A stretch of 64,000 nt of DNA, from assembly GCA_042854365.1 (NCBI GenBank), contig AP031437.1, forward strand, positions 682,001 through 746,000, read 5' to 3'. This stretch comes from Anaeromassilibacillus sp001305115 (GTDB lineage Bacteria; Bacillota; Clostridia; Oscillospirales; Acutalibacteraceae). The position numbers and the translations under genes were made by a program. Numbering within the stretch: position 1 is the stretch's first letter; each line of letters begins with the position of its first letter. Positions 24,799-34,433 of the stretch are shown piece by piece. Below the pieces are notes generated by a model, which did not search any database, was not told the DNA's origin, and worked only from the letters and a program-made list of their open reading frames with translations.

Positions 24799-25818
24799 AT
24801 GTCTATTAAAGTTGGCATTAATGGCTTTGGCCGCATTGGCCGCTTGGTTTTCCGTGCCGCTGTTGCGCAGCCGGAGACCTTTGAGATCGTTGGCATCAAC
24901 GATCCGTTCATCGACCTCGACTATATGGTTTACATGGTGAAATACGACACCATGCATGGTCATTTCGATGGCACCGTAAAGGCTGAGAACGGCAAGCTCG
25001 TTGTCAATGGCAAGGAGATCAGCGTTTTTGCTGAGAAGGATCCGTCTCAGATTCCGTGGGGCACTGTTGAGGCTGAGTACGTCGTGGAGTCCACCGGCGT
25101 GTTCTGCACCACCGAGAAGGCTTCCGCTCATATTCAGGCTGGCGCTAAGAAGGTTGTTATCTCCGCTCCTGCAAAGGATAAGGAAACCCCGACTTTTGTC
25201 TGCGGCGTGAACCTCGACACCTACACCAAGGACATGAAGGTTGTTTCCAACGCTTCCTGCACAACGAACTGCTTGGCTCCTCTGACCAAGGTTATCAACG
25301 ACAAGTTCGGCATTGTAGAGGGCCTCATGACGACGGTTCACTCCACCACCGCTACCCAGAAGACCGTTGACGGCCCGTCCATGAAGGACTGGCGCGGTGG
25401 CCGTGCTGCTGCTGGCAACATCATTCCGTCTTCCACGGGTGCTGCAAAGGCTTGCGCACTGGTTATTCCGTCCGTTAAGGGCAAGTTGACCGGTATGTCC
25501 ATGCGTGTTCCGACCCTGGATGTTTCCGTTGTTGACCTCACTGTAAGCCTGGCTACCAAGACCACTTACGAAGAGATCTGCAAGGCAATCAAGGAAGCTT
25601 CCGAGGGTGAGCTGAAGGGTATCCTCGGCTATACCGATGAAGCGGTTGTTTCTTCCGACTTCCTGGGCGATCCGCATACTTCCATCTTTGACGAGAAGGC
25701 TGGCATCATGCTGAACGACCATTTCGTCAAGCTGGTATCCTGGTATGATAACGAGTGGGGTTACAGCAACAAGGTGCTCGACCTCATCAAGCATATGTAC
25801 AAGGTTGACCACGAATAA
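24799..25818 (+). CDS. gapA: Glyceraldehyde-3-phosphate dehydrogenase, type I
   Basis: This 339-residue glycolytic enzyme oxidises glyceraldehyde 3-phosphate to 1,3-bisphosphoglycerate with NAD. The Rossmann motif is INGFGRIGR (residues ~5-13). The catalytic cysteine is in SNASCTTNCLAP near residue 153, and TTVHSTTATQ supplies the catalytic His. RAAAGNIIPSSTGAAKA and SWYDNEWGYSNKVLDL are standard. The codon choice is noticeably more restricted than in neighbouring genes (GGC, AAG, TCC, GTT dominate), as in other highly expressed genes. Strong GGAGG, its own promoter and a very strong terminator make it monocistronic. Confidence 0.97.
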   Translation: MSIKVGINGFGRIGRLVFRAAVAQPETFEIVGINDPFIDLDYMVYMVKYDTMHGHFDGTVKAENGKLVVNGKEISVFAEKDPSQIPWGTVEAEYVVESTGVFCTTEKASAHIQAGAKKVVISAPAKDKETPTFVCGVNLDTYTKDMKVVSNASCTTNCLAPLTKVINDKFGIVEGLMTTVHSTTATQKTVDGPSMKDWRGGRAAAGNIIPSSTGAAKACALVIPSVKGKLTGMSMRVPTLDVSVVDLTVSLATKTTYEEICKAIKEASEGELKGILGYTDEAVVSSDFLGDPHTSIFDEKAGIMLNDHFVKLVSWYDNEWGYSNKVLDLIKHMYKVDHE

Positions 25819-25852
25819 TTTGGTCTGCGGTTAAAACCGAAAACAAGCGTTG

Positions 25853-25895
25853 AATCCCCGCTCCTTTGTAAAACAAAGGAGCGGGGATTTTGTAT
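25853..25895 (+). terminator. Terminator of gapA
   Basis: A perfect 17-bp stem: AATCCCCGCTCCTTTGT (25853-25869) with ACAAAGGAGCGGGGATT (25873-25889), a 3-base loop and a TTTTGTATTTT tail. Confidence 0.92.
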
Positions 25896-26370
25896 TTTAT
25901 TTAAGGCTGATATGTAGTTGTATCGAGAGCAATGGTGCGAAAGTAAACGGTTGGCAGGCAATTTTGGCGGTTCACACGGTGAAAAGGGATACATTTTATT
26001 ACGCCTTGGAAATCGTACAGGATAAAAGTTTGCGTTTGGGATTCTCCTATCGAAACGTTGCTGATCGGCTAAATCATAAAAAGGTGCGAATTAGAGCGTT
26101 GTTTTAAGAAAATGAGGAGGGCGGCCGCAGGCTGTCCCTAAAAAGTTTCTTATCTCACCGCTCTTCTTTTTTAAAGTTTTCTGTTTTATATTTGTTAGAG
26201 CATTGTAATGCAAGCATGAGTGGGGAGAAGAAGCAAAATCTGACAAGCACCGTATGGTATACTGATTTTTGGAAATTAGAGCGTTACAGAGAAAAACTTG
26301 GGCGTTTTATAACAAAGTGACCAAAAAATTTTATATATATCCGTAGAATATCTAATCAAACGACTAAAAA
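25896..26370 (+). other. Gene-free stretch between gapA and glgB
   Basis: About 470 bases with no recognisable gene. Short frames present here encode low-complexity or unmatched peptides and lack ribosome-binding sites. I see no strong hairpin. Confidence 0.45.
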
Positions 26371-26373
26371 CAC

Positions 26374-26401
26374 TTGCTATTTTGTCAGTTTGTGATATGA
26401 T
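26374..26401 (+). promoter_or_regulatory. Candidate promoter of the glycogen operon
   Basis: TTGCTA (26374-26379), a 16-bp spacer and TATGAT (26396-26401), about 40 bases before glgB. Confidence 0.5.
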
Positions 26402-26439
26402 AATCCTAAAGAAAATGTTACCAGGGGGGAGCGGTTCAA

Positions 26440-28494
26440 ATGCCAGATGTGAAAAAAACGGAAGAAAGTAATTTTCCGCTATATTTATTCCATGAGGGAA
26501 CAAATGTAAAGGCCTACGAATACATGGGGCTGCATAAGGTTACCGTAAACGGAAAAGAGGGAATGGCTTGTCGGGTGTGGGCGCCCAATGCACAGGCGGT
26601 GTCGCTCGTCGGTCCGTTCAACGATTGGGACGATCAGAAAAACCCAATGAAGAAAATCAGCGACGGCGTTTGGGAATGTTATCTGTCGTTTGTCCTCCCT
26701 ATGTATGAAATTTATAAATTCAGCATCACAGGTAAAGATGGAAAAAAAGTCATGAAAAGCGACCCATATGCCTTTCACTTTGAGGCTGGAATTGGACACG
26801 CTTCCCGTTATTATGACATTGAGGGGTATCAGTGGAACGACCAGGCGTGGTATCAATACAAAAAAGAAAAGCCACATTACAACCAACCGGTCAACATCTA
26901 TGAGGTGCATTTGGGCTCTTGGCGCCGGTATGCGGATGGCAATGTGTTTTCCTATGATAAACTTGCAGATGAGCTAATTCCTTATATAAAGGATATGGGC
27001 TACACCCATGTGGAACTCATGCCCATCACAGAGTATCCATTTGACGGGTCTTGGGGTTATCAGGTGATGGGGTATTTTGCACCGACATCCCGCTATGGAG
27101 AGCCAAAGGATTTCATGAACTTTGTGGAAAAGTTCCACCAGGCGGGAATTGGCGTCATTATGGACTGGGTCCCCGCGCATTTTCCAAAGGATGAGGCGGG
27201 ATTAGCGCGTTTTGATGGGACGCCCTGCTACGAGTACGCCGATTGGCGCAAGGGCGAGCATAAGGACTGGGGCACGTTGGTGTTCGACTATGGCCGCAAT
27301 GAGGTGGTCAGTTTCCTGATTTCCAGCGCGGTGTTTTGGCTGGAAAAATACCACATTGATGGTATTCGCGTGGATGCCGTGGCTTCCATGCTTTACCTCG
27401 ACTACAGCCGAAAAGAGGGAGAATGGGTACCCAATAAGAACGGCGGCAAAGAAAACCTGGAAGCGGTCGCTTTTCTACAAAAGTTGAACGAATCCATCTT
27501 TGAGCTGTTCCCCGAGGTTATGATGATCGCGGAGGAATCCACCTCCTGGCCTATGGTGAGCAAGCCCACGTTCTGCGGCGGGTTGGGATTCAACTATAAA
27601 TGGAATATGGGTTGGATGAACGACATGCTCCATTATATCTCCCTCGACCCAATTTATCGTAAATTTAACCATGACAATATTACATTTTCGTTCTTTTATG
27701 CATTTTCCGAGAACTTCGTACTTCCCATTTCCCACGATGAAGTGGTGCATGGAAAGTGTTCTCTGTTTAATAAAATGCCCGGCGACCGTGACCAGAAATT
27801 TGCGAGCGTTCGCACCTTCCTTTCATACATGATGGCGCATCCTGGGAAAAAATTGAATTTTATGGGGACAGAGTTTGCCCAAGAGATCGAATGGAATTAT
27901 GAAAAGGAGCTCGACTGGTGTTTGCTCAGCGATGAACGGCATGCACAAATGGAGCGTTTTTCCAAAGATTTAAACCATTTCTATTTGGAGCATGCGCCTT
28001 TGTGGGAGGTTGATTTTTCTTGGGAGGGTTTCTCCTGGATCTCCAACGACGATTACACCCAAAGCGTCATCGCCTTCCGGCGCTTTGACAAGCAGGGTGA
28101 GGAACTGATCGTGGTGTGCAACTTCCTGCCGGTTCTGCGGGAAAATTACTGCATAGGGGTGCCTTATTTGGGCGTTTATGAGGAAATCTTCTCATCGGAT
28201 GCGGTGATTTATGGCGGCAGCGGCCTCTCGAACGGGACGGAGATCAAAACGTTGGATGACGAGCCGATGCATGGGATGGAACAGAGTATCAGTCTGAATC
28301 TGGCGCCTCTGTCCGTTGTTTTCCTTCGCTGCAAGCAGAAGAAGGTCCGCCGTACAAAGAAGGCCCCGGCTAAAACAAAACCAAAGGCGGCATCGGCAGG
28401 AAGGGCTAAAAAGGCGGCTACCGCCAAGACCTCTTCCGAGACAGGCGCTAAAACAGCACGCCCTCGCAAGAAGAAGGCCGAACCAAAAGCGTAA
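26440..28494 (+). CDS. glgB: 1,4-alpha-glucan branching enzyme with a basic C-terminal tail
   Basis: This 684-residue GH13 enzyme introduces alpha-1,6 branches into glycogen. An N-terminal CBM48-type domain (ACRVWAPNAQAVSLVGPFND, ~residue 40) is followed by the catalytic barrel. The barrel has VELMPITEYPFDGSWGYQ, the nucleophile Asp in GIRVDAVASM, the acid Glu in MIAEESTSWP and the third carboxylate in ISHDEVVHGK. All are conserved. The enzyme proper ends near residue 630. It continues with about 50 residues almost wholly Lys, Ala, Arg, Thr and Pro (VRRTKKAPAKTKPKAA and more), which is not part of the standard enzyme. It is the first gene of glgBCDA and starts behind GGGGGGAG. Confidence 0.95.
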   Translation: MPDVKKTEESNFPLYLFHEGTNVKAYEYMGLHKVTVNGKEGMACRVWAPNAQAVSLVGPFNDWDDQKNPMKKISDGVWECYLSFVLPMYEIYKFSITGKDGKKVMKSDPYAFHFEAGIGHASRYYDIEGYQWNDQAWYQYKKEKPHYNQPVNIYEVHLGSWRRYADGNVFSYDKLADELIPYIKDMGYTHVELMPITEYPFDGSWGYQVMGYFAPTSRYGEPKDFMNFVEKFHQAGIGVIMDWVPAHFPKDEAGLARFDGTPCYEYADWRKGEHKDWGTLVFDYGRNEVVSFLISSAVFWLEKYHIDGIRVDAVASMLYLDYSRKEGEWVPNKNGGKENLEAVAFLQKLNESIFELFPEVMMIAEESTSWPMVSKPTFCGGLGFNYKWNMGWMNDMLHYISLDPIYRKFNHDNITFSFFYAFSENFVLPISHDEVVHGKCSLFNKMPGDRDQKFASVRTFLSYMMAHPGKKLNFMGTEFAQEIEWNYEKELDWCLLSDERHAQMERFSKDLNHFYLEHAPLWEVDFSWEGFSWISNDDYTQSVIAFRRFDKQGEELIVVCNFLPVLRENYCIGVPYLGVYEEIFSSDAVIYGGSGLSNGTEIKTLDDEPMHGMEQSISLNLAPLSVVFLRCKQKKVRRTKKAPAKTKPKAASAGRAKKAATAKTSSETGAKTARPRKKKAEPKA

Positions 28495-28566
28495 TCCACC
28501 TTTTTGGTGGACGTTCATAAACCGAAATCCCTTTACACTGAAATATGAAGCCAAGGAGGAATCATT

Positions 28567-29790
28567 ATGATGCCAAAACAAGAAGTAGTCGCTATGCTCC
28601 TTGCAGGCGGCCAGGGCAGCCGGTTGGGCGTGCTCACAAAGAACCTGGCAAAACCGGCGGTGCCATACGGCGGTAAATACCGAATCATCGATTTTCCACT
28701 TTCAAACTGTGTCAATTCCGGTATTGAAAGTGTAGGTGTACTTACACAGTATCAGCCTCTTCTGCTGAATGAGTACATTGGCAGCGGTCAGCCTTGGGAC
28801 CTGGACAGTATGAATGCTGGCGTACGTGTCCTGCCCCCGTATCAGCGCAGCCGCAAGTCCGATTGGTATAAAGGCACGGCAAACGCAATCTATCAGAATA
28901 TCAATTTTATCGAACGGTATAATCCCGATTATGTGGTCGTTTTGTCCGGAGATCATATCTATAAGATGGACTATTCCAAAATGGTGGCGTTTCACAAAGA
29001 AAATGACGCTGCATGTACCATTGCAGTGATTGAAGTCCCAATGGAGGAGGCATCTCGTTTTGGTATCTTGAATACCAATGAAGATGGATCGATCTATCAA
29101 TTTGATGAGAAGCCAAAGGTACCAAAGAGCAATAAGGCCTCGATGGGAATCTATGTATTTACGTGGAGTAAATTGCGCAAGTACCTAGAGGAGGATGAGG
29201 CCAATCCAAAGTCTTCAAATGACTTTGGAAAAGATGTTCTTCCGGCCATGTTGAACGCTGGGGAGCGCATGTTTGCCTATCCGTTCCAGGGATATTGGAA
29301 GGATGTCGGAACCATCGAGAGTTTGTGGGAATCCAATATGGACCTGCTCAATCCGAATGTGGATCTGGACTTGAGCGAAGAAAGTTGGAAGATCTATTCA
29401 CGCAACCCAGTCATGCCGCCGCATTACGTAGCAAAGGACGCCAAGGTACAAAATTCCTTGGTAGCAGAGGGATGTAATGTGTATGGTGAGATCGACTTTG
29501 CAGTTTTGTTTGCAGGCGTTTACATTGCGCCAGGCGCACAGGTAAAGGATTCAATCATTATGCCAGGTGCGCGTATTGAGGAAAACGCCATTGTCCAATA
29601 TGCGATTGTTGCGGAAAATGCGGTGATTGGCAAAGGCAGCGTTGTAGGCGCACGGCCGGAGGACATTGAGAATAAGGACGAATGGGGTGTTGCGGTCGTT
29701 GGAAGCGGCTGCGTCCTTGCTCCGGGCACAACCGTACCCCCCAAGGCGATGATTGATGCGGAAACACTTGCAGAGGAGGGGTCAAAATGA
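28567..29790 (+). CDS. glgC: Glucose-1-phosphate adenylyltransferase, catalytic subunit
   Basis: This 407-residue enzyme makes ADP-glucose, the glucosyl donor for glycogen. The nucleotidyltransferase N-terminus reads AMLLAGGQGSRLGVLTKNLAKPA, then YRIIDFPLSNCVNSGI. VLSGDHIYKMDYSKMV carries the metal-binding Asp, FDEKPKVPKS the catalytic region and YWKDVGTIESLWESNMDLL the sugar-binding part. A left-handed beta-helix of hexapeptide repeats fills the C-terminus. AAGGAGG precedes the ATG. Its last bases overlap the glgD start (ATGA), implying coupled translation of a GlgC-GlgD pair, which in Bacillus forms the active heteromer. Confidence 0.95.
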   Translation: MMPKQEVVAMLLAGGQGSRLGVLTKNLAKPAVPYGGKYRIIDFPLSNCVNSGIESVGVLTQYQPLLLNEYIGSGQPWDLDSMNAGVRVLPPYQRSRKSDWYKGTANAIYQNINFIERYNPDYVVVLSGDHIYKMDYSKMVAFHKENDAACTIAVIEVPMEEASRFGILNTNEDGSIYQFDEKPKVPKSNKASMGIYVFTWSKLRKYLEEDEANPKSSNDFGKDVLPAMLNAGERMFAYPFQGYWKDVGTIESLWESNMDLLNPNVDLDLSEESWKIYSRNPVMPPHYVAKDAKVQNSLVAEGCNVYGEIDFAVLFAGVYIAPGAQVKDSIIMPGARIEENAIVQYAIVAENAVIGKGSVVGARPEDIENKDEWGVAVVGSGCVLAPGTTVPPKAMIDAETLAEEGSK

Positions 29791-30905
29791 TGCGCGGAAA
29801 TAACATACTGGGAATTTTGTTTGCAAATGTCCACGAAGAAAAAATTCGGGAATTGACGGAAAAACGCACCATGGGTTCGGTGCCCTTTGGCGGCCGTTAT
29901 CGTCTGATCGATTTCCCGCTATCCAATTTGGTGAATTCCGGAATCAATAAGGTCGGTGTGGTTACAAAGGGCAACTACCAATCATTGATGGATCATCTCG
30001 GCTCAGGGAAAGCGTGGGACCTGTCTCGCAAGAGCTCCGGCCTGTTTATGCTTCCGCCGTTTGGCCACGAATCCCTGGTCAACAACAGTCGGATTGAATC
30101 GCTGGAATCCATCATGCGGTTCCTCACGAATTCCCAGGAAGAATATGTAGTTCTGAGCGATTGCGATGTGATCTGTAACATTGACTATCGCGACGTGATG
30201 GTTACTCATATGAAAAATCAAGCGGACATCACCGTGGTTTACCGCTATGGAAAGTTGCCAAAGATGATCAGCAATCCATCGGTTTATACCATTGACCCAG
30301 ATGGCCGTGTGCGGGACATGGTAATCAATCCACGGCAGAGTGGTGAGTGCAACTTCGGCATGAGTATGCTCTTGATGCGCCGTGATCTGCTGATCCAGAT
30401 GGTCACCGAGTGTGTGAGCCGCAATCTCTATAATTTTAAGAGAGATTTCCTGCAAAGAAATATTGAGAAATATCGCATTTATACCTATGAGTTTACGGGA
30501 TTCGCGCAAAATATTTGCTCAATGAACTCCTACTTCGAGGCCAATATGGCCCTGATGCTGCCAAAGGTACGCAGCCAGCTATTTGATTCAAATCGTCCGA
30601 TTTTCACCAAGGTGCGCGACAACATGCCTGCACGCTACGGCTTAGGGGCGAATGTCAGCAATTCCCTTGTGGCGGATGGGTGCGTCATCGAAGGATCGGT
30701 CGAGAATTGCGTGCTGTTCCGCGGCGTGAAAGTCGACAAGGGCAGCAAGCTGGAAAACTGCGTTATTATGCAGGACAGTGAGATTGGGCCGAATTGCAAG
30801 CTCAACTATGTCGTGATCGATAAAGATGTTGTAATTAAAAATGATCGTTCCCTCATGGGGTTCCAGTCTTATCCGGTCTTTATCAGCAAGGGTAGCGTGG
30901 TTTGA
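29787..30905 (+). CDS. glgD: Glucose-1-phosphate adenylyltransferase, regulatory-type subunit
   Basis: This 372-residue GlgC paralogue keeps the overall fold: VPFGGRYRLIDFPLSNLVNSGI near residue 33, the YVVLSDCDVICNIDY segment, and the C-terminal beta-helix repeats with GCVIEGSVENCVLFRGVKV. It lacks the N-terminal GGxGxRLxxLT pyrophosphorylase signature seen in GlgC (here LFANVHEEKIRELTEKRTMG). It is therefore likely to be a non-catalytic or weakly active partner that modulates GlgC, as reported for Firmicute GlgD. It overlaps glgC by four bases. Confidence 0.93.
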   Translation: MMRGNNILGILFANVHEEKIRELTEKRTMGSVPFGGRYRLIDFPLSNLVNSGINKVGVVTKGNYQSLMDHLGSGKAWDLSRKSSGLFMLPPFGHESLVNNSRIESLESIMRFLTNSQEEYVVLSDCDVICNIDYRDVMVTHMKNQADITVVYRYGKLPKMISNPSVYTIDPDGRVRDMVINPRQSGECNFGMSMLLMRRDLLIQMVTECVSRNLYNFKRDFLQRNIEKYRIYTYEFTGFAQNICSMNSYFEANMALMLPKVRSQLFDSNRPIFTKVRDNMPARYGLGANVSNSLVADGCVIEGSVENCVLFRGVKVDKGSKLENCVIMQDSEIGPNCKLNYVVIDKDVVIKNDRSLMGFQSYPVFISKGSVV

Positions 30906-30954
30906 TAGGACTGCTTAGATGCAACATGAAAAGCGAAGGAGGAGATCGAAAACC

Positions 30955-32379
30955 ATGAAAGTATTATATTGTACCAGCGAGGCGCGGCCGTTTGCCGCGA
31001 CAGGCGGCCTAGCGGATGTGGCGGGTTCTCTGCCACAAGCGCTCCGCGAACGGCTGATCGGGTGCCGGGTAGTGATGCCGCTCTACGAAGAGGTTCCGCA
31101 GGAGTTACGGGATGGTATGCGTTTTGTCACCAGTTTGTCGGTGCCGGTTGCTTGGCGCCGTCAGTACTGTGGCGTATTCGAAGCGCGTTCCGGCGGTGTG
31201 ATCTATTACTTAATTGACAACCAGTATTATTTCAAGCGCAAGGGATTGTATGGCCATTATGACGACGCAGAACGTTTTGCGTTCCTGTCCCGTGCCGCAT
31301 TGGAAATGCTGCCTTACATCGATTTTAAACCGGATATCATTCACTGCAACGATTGGCAAACCGCTCTAGTGCCGATCTATTATAGCATCTTCTATGCCAA
31401 CAACGAGTGGTACCGTGGAATCAAGACCATTATCACGATCCATAATATCCAGTATCAGGGGAAGTATGGCAAGGAGCTGGTAGAAGATGTACTGGGCATT
31501 CCGAAGTCAGAAAACCATCTGTTGGAGTATGACGATTGCGTCAATCTGATGAAGGGGGCAATTGAAACGGCCCACCGCGTAACGACGGTCAGCCCGACCT
31601 ATGCCCAGGAGATTCTCGATCCGTGGTATTCCCATGAGTTGGACGGTATCTTGCGGGAACGTTCTTGGAAGCTCAGTGGTATCCTGAACGGGATTGATAC
31701 AGTCAGTTATGATCCGGCGACGGATAAGGACATCTATGCCAATTATACAGCGGACGATTTTGCCAACAAAGCGGAGAATAAACGCGCGTTGCAGGAGCGC
31801 CTGTGCTTGTCACAGGACCCGGATGTTCCGCTGATTGGCATGGTTACCCGCATGGTGGCCCATAAGGGCCTTGATCTTGTCAAGGAAGCGCTGGACCAGT
31901 TGATGTGGGAGACAAACGCACAGTTTGTGATTCTTGGCTCTGGTGATTTTGAATATGAGAATTTCTTCCGTGATATGCAAAATAAGTATCCGGGCCGCCT
32001 ATGTGCGTGCTTCGGTTTTGTCCCGGAGCTGTCCCGCAAGATCTATGCGGGCGCAGATATTTTCCTGATGCCCAGTAAGAGCGAACCCTGTGGCTTGGCA
32101 CAGATGATTTCTCTGCGCTATGGCACAATCCCGGTGGTGCGTGAGACCGGCGGTCTGAAGGATTCCATCCAGGATAGCGGCGACGGCTATGGAAATGGCT
32201 TTACGTTCCGTACATATAACAGCGGCGATATGCTGCATGCGCTGCATCGTTCGATCGACGGTTATTACAACCGTGATGGCTGGAAGATCTTGGTTGAACG
32301 CGCCATGCGTTGTGACAATAGTTGGGGCAAGTCGGCGAATGAATACATTCGTTTGTATCGTGAACTTGTCAAAGAATAG
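30955..32379 (+). CDS. glgA: Glycogen synthase (ADP-glucose type)
   Basis: This 474-residue GT5 glycosyltransferase extends alpha-1,4-glucan from ADP-glucose. The N-terminus MKVLYCTSEARPFAATGGLADVAG carries the Gly-Gly-Leu loop that binds the nucleotide sugar (TGGL in place of the usual KTGGL). IIHCNDWQTALVPIY and IITIHNIQYQGKY are family hallmarks. GMVTRMVAHKGLDLV starts the second Rossmann domain, and PSKSEPCGLAQMISLRYGTIPVVRETGGL closes the active site. ATG 30955 is chosen over 30919 because GGAGGAG is immediately upstream and the protein starts as its homologues do. It is the last gene of glgBCDA. Confidence 0.95.
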   Translation: MKVLYCTSEARPFAATGGLADVAGSLPQALRERLIGCRVVMPLYEEVPQELRDGMRFVTSLSVPVAWRRQYCGVFEARSGGVIYYLIDNQYYFKRKGLYGHYDDAERFAFLSRAALEMLPYIDFKPDIIHCNDWQTALVPIYYSIFYANNEWYRGIKTIITIHNIQYQGKYGKELVEDVLGIPKSENHLLEYDDCVNLMKGAIETAHRVTTVSPTYAQEILDPWYSHELDGILRERSWKLSGILNGIDTVSYDPATDKDIYANYTADDFANKAENKRALQERLCLSQDPDVPLIGMVTRMVAHKGLDLVKEALDQLMWETNAQFVILGSGDFEYENFFRDMQNKYPGRLCACFGFVPELSRKIYAGADIFLMPSKSEPCGLAQMISLRYGTIPVVRETGGLKDSIQDSGDGYGNGFTFRTYNSGDMLHALHRSIDGYYNRDGWKILVERAMRCDNSWGKSANEYIRLYRELVKE

Positions 32380-32421
32380 GATTTGTGATAGAGTGTGTTT
32401 GAAAATGCACTCTGGCATAAG

Positions 32422-32459
32422 GAACAACCTGCCAGGATTTGGCAGGTTGTTCTGTTTTT
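32422..32459 (+). terminator. Terminator of the glycogen operon
   Basis: GAACAACCTGCCA (32422-32434) pairs perfectly with TGGCAGGTTGTTC (32440-32452), with a 5-base loop and a TGTTTTT tail. Confidence 0.88.
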
Positions 32460-32482
32460 GGGAGCTTGAGGGGGAACGAAGG

Positions 32483-33784
32483 ATGAGGATAAAAAATATT
32501 GCAGTTTTTCTGGCGACGGTTTTGTTGCTGTTAGGGGTTGCGTGCACAGCTGTTCCAGCGGGGGAAACCGGACCGTCTTCGGCCTCCACCGCCCCGGCAA
32601 AATCGGAGACGGATGTATCGAGTGAGGAAAGTGCAGTCGTGGAAAGCCGTCCAGAAGGAAATCCCTCTTCAGAGACACCTTTTGAGGCGTTTTCAGATTC
32701 TTCTTCGGGACAAGCAATGCTTCCCAGCGCTCCGGAAATGGCCCAGGGACTTTTTTCGCAGGGGTATCCGCAGGCACAGGTAGAATTGGAGAAAATGACC
32801 CTTGAGGAGAAAGTGGCGCAGGTATTCCTGTTCCGCTGTCCTTCGGAGGGGGCGCTTTCCACAGTACAGACATATCAGCCAGGCGGATTTATGCTCTTCG
32901 CAAAGGATTTCGACGGAAAGACGGCGGATCAGGTTCGTATGGAGCTGGAGTCGTATCAGAACGCCAGCAAAATTCCCCTGTTTTTGGCGGTGGATGAGGA
33001 AGGGGGCACCGTTGTACGAGTCAGCCGGAATCCCAACCTAGCACCAAATAGGTTTGAATCGCCGCAACAGGTATTTGAACAAGGGGGAATGCAGGCGATT
33101 GTAGAGGATACGGTTCAAAAGACCCAACTGCTTCAGTCCTTAGGGGTGAATGTGAATTTGGCACCTGTAGCAGACGTCTCCATCAATCCGGGGGATTTCA
33201 TGTATGCGAGGACCTTTGGACAGGATGCGCCGGGCACAGCGGAATATGTAAAGACCTCTGTGAAAACTTACAACCAGCAGCGAATGGCCTGTGCGTTAAA
33301 GCACTTTCCCGGCTATGGGAATAATGTGGATACCCACACCGGCATGGCGCAGGATCATCGTCCCCTTGAGACGTTTACAGATTCCGATTTTTTACCGTTT
33401 GAGGCAGGAATTGCGGAGGGCGTGCCCATGATCTTGGTATCGCATAATATTGTGACCTGTATGGACCCGGACCGGCCGGCTTCCCTCTCACCGGAAGTGC
33501 ATCGAATTCTTCGGGAGGATCTTGGATTTACGGGGCTGATATTGACCGACGACCTGGCAATGGAGGCGATTCCTGACTACACAGGTGGAGAAAACCCCTG
33601 CGCAGCGGCGCTCAATGCGGGTAACGATCTGCTGCTTTCCTCCAACGTACAGGAAGACTATAATGCCCTGCTGGAAGCGGTCCAAAATGGGACTGTCACC
33701 GAGGAACGTCTGAATGAGGCAGTGCTTCGGATTTTAGCGATGAAATATTGTACACAATATCAATGGGAAAGGGTGGTAGGATAA
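32483..33784 (+). CDS. Glycoside hydrolase family 3 lipoprotein (NagZ-like)
   Basis: This 433-residue exported enzyme is likely a beta-N-acetylhexosaminidase acting on wall fragments. A lipoprotein signal ends in the lipobox LGVAC (Cys21). Then comes a low-complexity Ser/Glu/Pro linker to about residue 90. The GH3 barrel begins at LEKMTLEEKVAQVFL. AVDEEGGTVVRV, KHFPGYG (from Lys273) with the nearby DTH, and TDDLAMEAI (Asp356/357, containing the nucleophile) are the NagZ-type active-site motifs. KHFPGYG differs by one residue from the more common KHFPGHG. ATG 32483 is used because the longer frame has no signal peptide. It follows the glycogen terminator and has no clear promoter. Confidence 0.86.
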   Translation: MRIKNIAVFLATVLLLLGVACTAVPAGETGPSSASTAPAKSETDVSSEESAVVESRPEGNPSSETPFEAFSDSSSGQAMLPSAPEMAQGLFSQGYPQAQVELEKMTLEEKVAQVFLFRCPSEGALSTVQTYQPGGFMLFAKDFDGKTADQVRMELESYQNASKIPLFLAVDEEGGTVVRVSRNPNLAPNRFESPQQVFEQGGMQAIVEDTVQKTQLLQSLGVNVNLAPVADVSINPGDFMYARTFGQDAPGTAEYVKTSVKTYNQQRMACALKHFPGYGNNVDTHTGMAQDHRPLETFTDSDFLPFEAGIAEGVPMILVSHNIVTCMDPDRPASLSPEVHRILREDLGFTGLILTDDLAMEAIPDYTGGENPCAAALNAGNDLLLSSNVQEDYNALLEAVQNGTVTEERLNEAVLRILAMKYCTQYQWERVVG

Positions 33785-34222
33785 ATGAATCCGAATGGAA
33801 TGTACGAAAAAATTCTCCTGACAATGCGGGAAGGGCGTTTCCCTGTGGCGCGTTTTGAGCTACATAACGATGCGGAAAAAGAGTTGGTGATGACGGCGTT
33901 GGACAATATATATATGATTGCTCCAGAGGATGAAATGGACCTTGTGAAAGCACGCGGAGATGTCCTTCGCAATTTGGAGGAACAAGGGCTCATTTCGATT
34001 GATTTTGATTCACCTGTCTGGGTAGCCGGGGATCATCAAATCTACTACAAAAGTAAAATCTATGAACTGCTTTGCCACACGGCGCTGGAGGCATCGCGCG
34101 CAATAGAGGGATGTCTATTCAATTTGCCAGTGTTGCGAAAGGGCTATGCAGAGCTTACTCCGAGGGGCCGGAAGGAGTCGCGCCGTCTGTTGGCTTGCCG
34201 CCGGATGAATCACGCTCGCTAA
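33785..34222 (+). CDS. Small protein of unknown function, possibly winged-helix-like
   Basis: This 145-residue cytoplasmic protein is not recognised. It directly abuts the GH3 gene: the stop TAA ends at 33784 and the ATG begins at 33785, so it is probably cotranslated. The middle (MDLVKARGDVLRNLEEQGLISIDFD) and the end (KGYAELTPRGRKESRRL) resemble the helix-turn-helix and C-terminal 'LTPxG' pattern of winged-helix regulators. That is only a resemblance. There is no membrane segment or signal. About 200 featureless bases follow before a minus-strand terminator. Confidence 0.6.
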   Translation: MNPNGMYEKILLTMREGRFPVARFELHNDAEKELVMTALDNIYMIAPEDEMDLVKARGDVLRNLEEQGLISIDFDSPVWVAGDHQIYYKSKIYELLCHTALEASRAIEGCLFNLPVLRKGYAELTPRGRKESRRLLACRRMNHAR

Positions 34223-34433
34223 ACAAAAAGAGAAAGTCCAAAGAGGTGGACGTCAGGCCCATTATTCTCTCATGCAGGCTGCTTTGGCAACCATGTGGAT
34301 CAATGCATTCTAGTAAGCGTTTCAACCGTTTTGTAGAAGGGCGCTGGTGGAATGACTTTTTGGATGGGCGGCAAAGTGGCAGAGGTGCTTTGCATGTATC
34401 TGCGTGACAGAAAAGGGGAGAGGTAAAATACAT

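Noticed and set aside
24781..25812. 343-codon minus-strand open frame over gapA
   Set aside because: Shadow caused by the strong codon bias of gapA; no start signal.
25850..26107. 85-codon frame after gapA
   Set aside because: It begins inside the gapA terminator and has no ribosome-binding site or recognised product.
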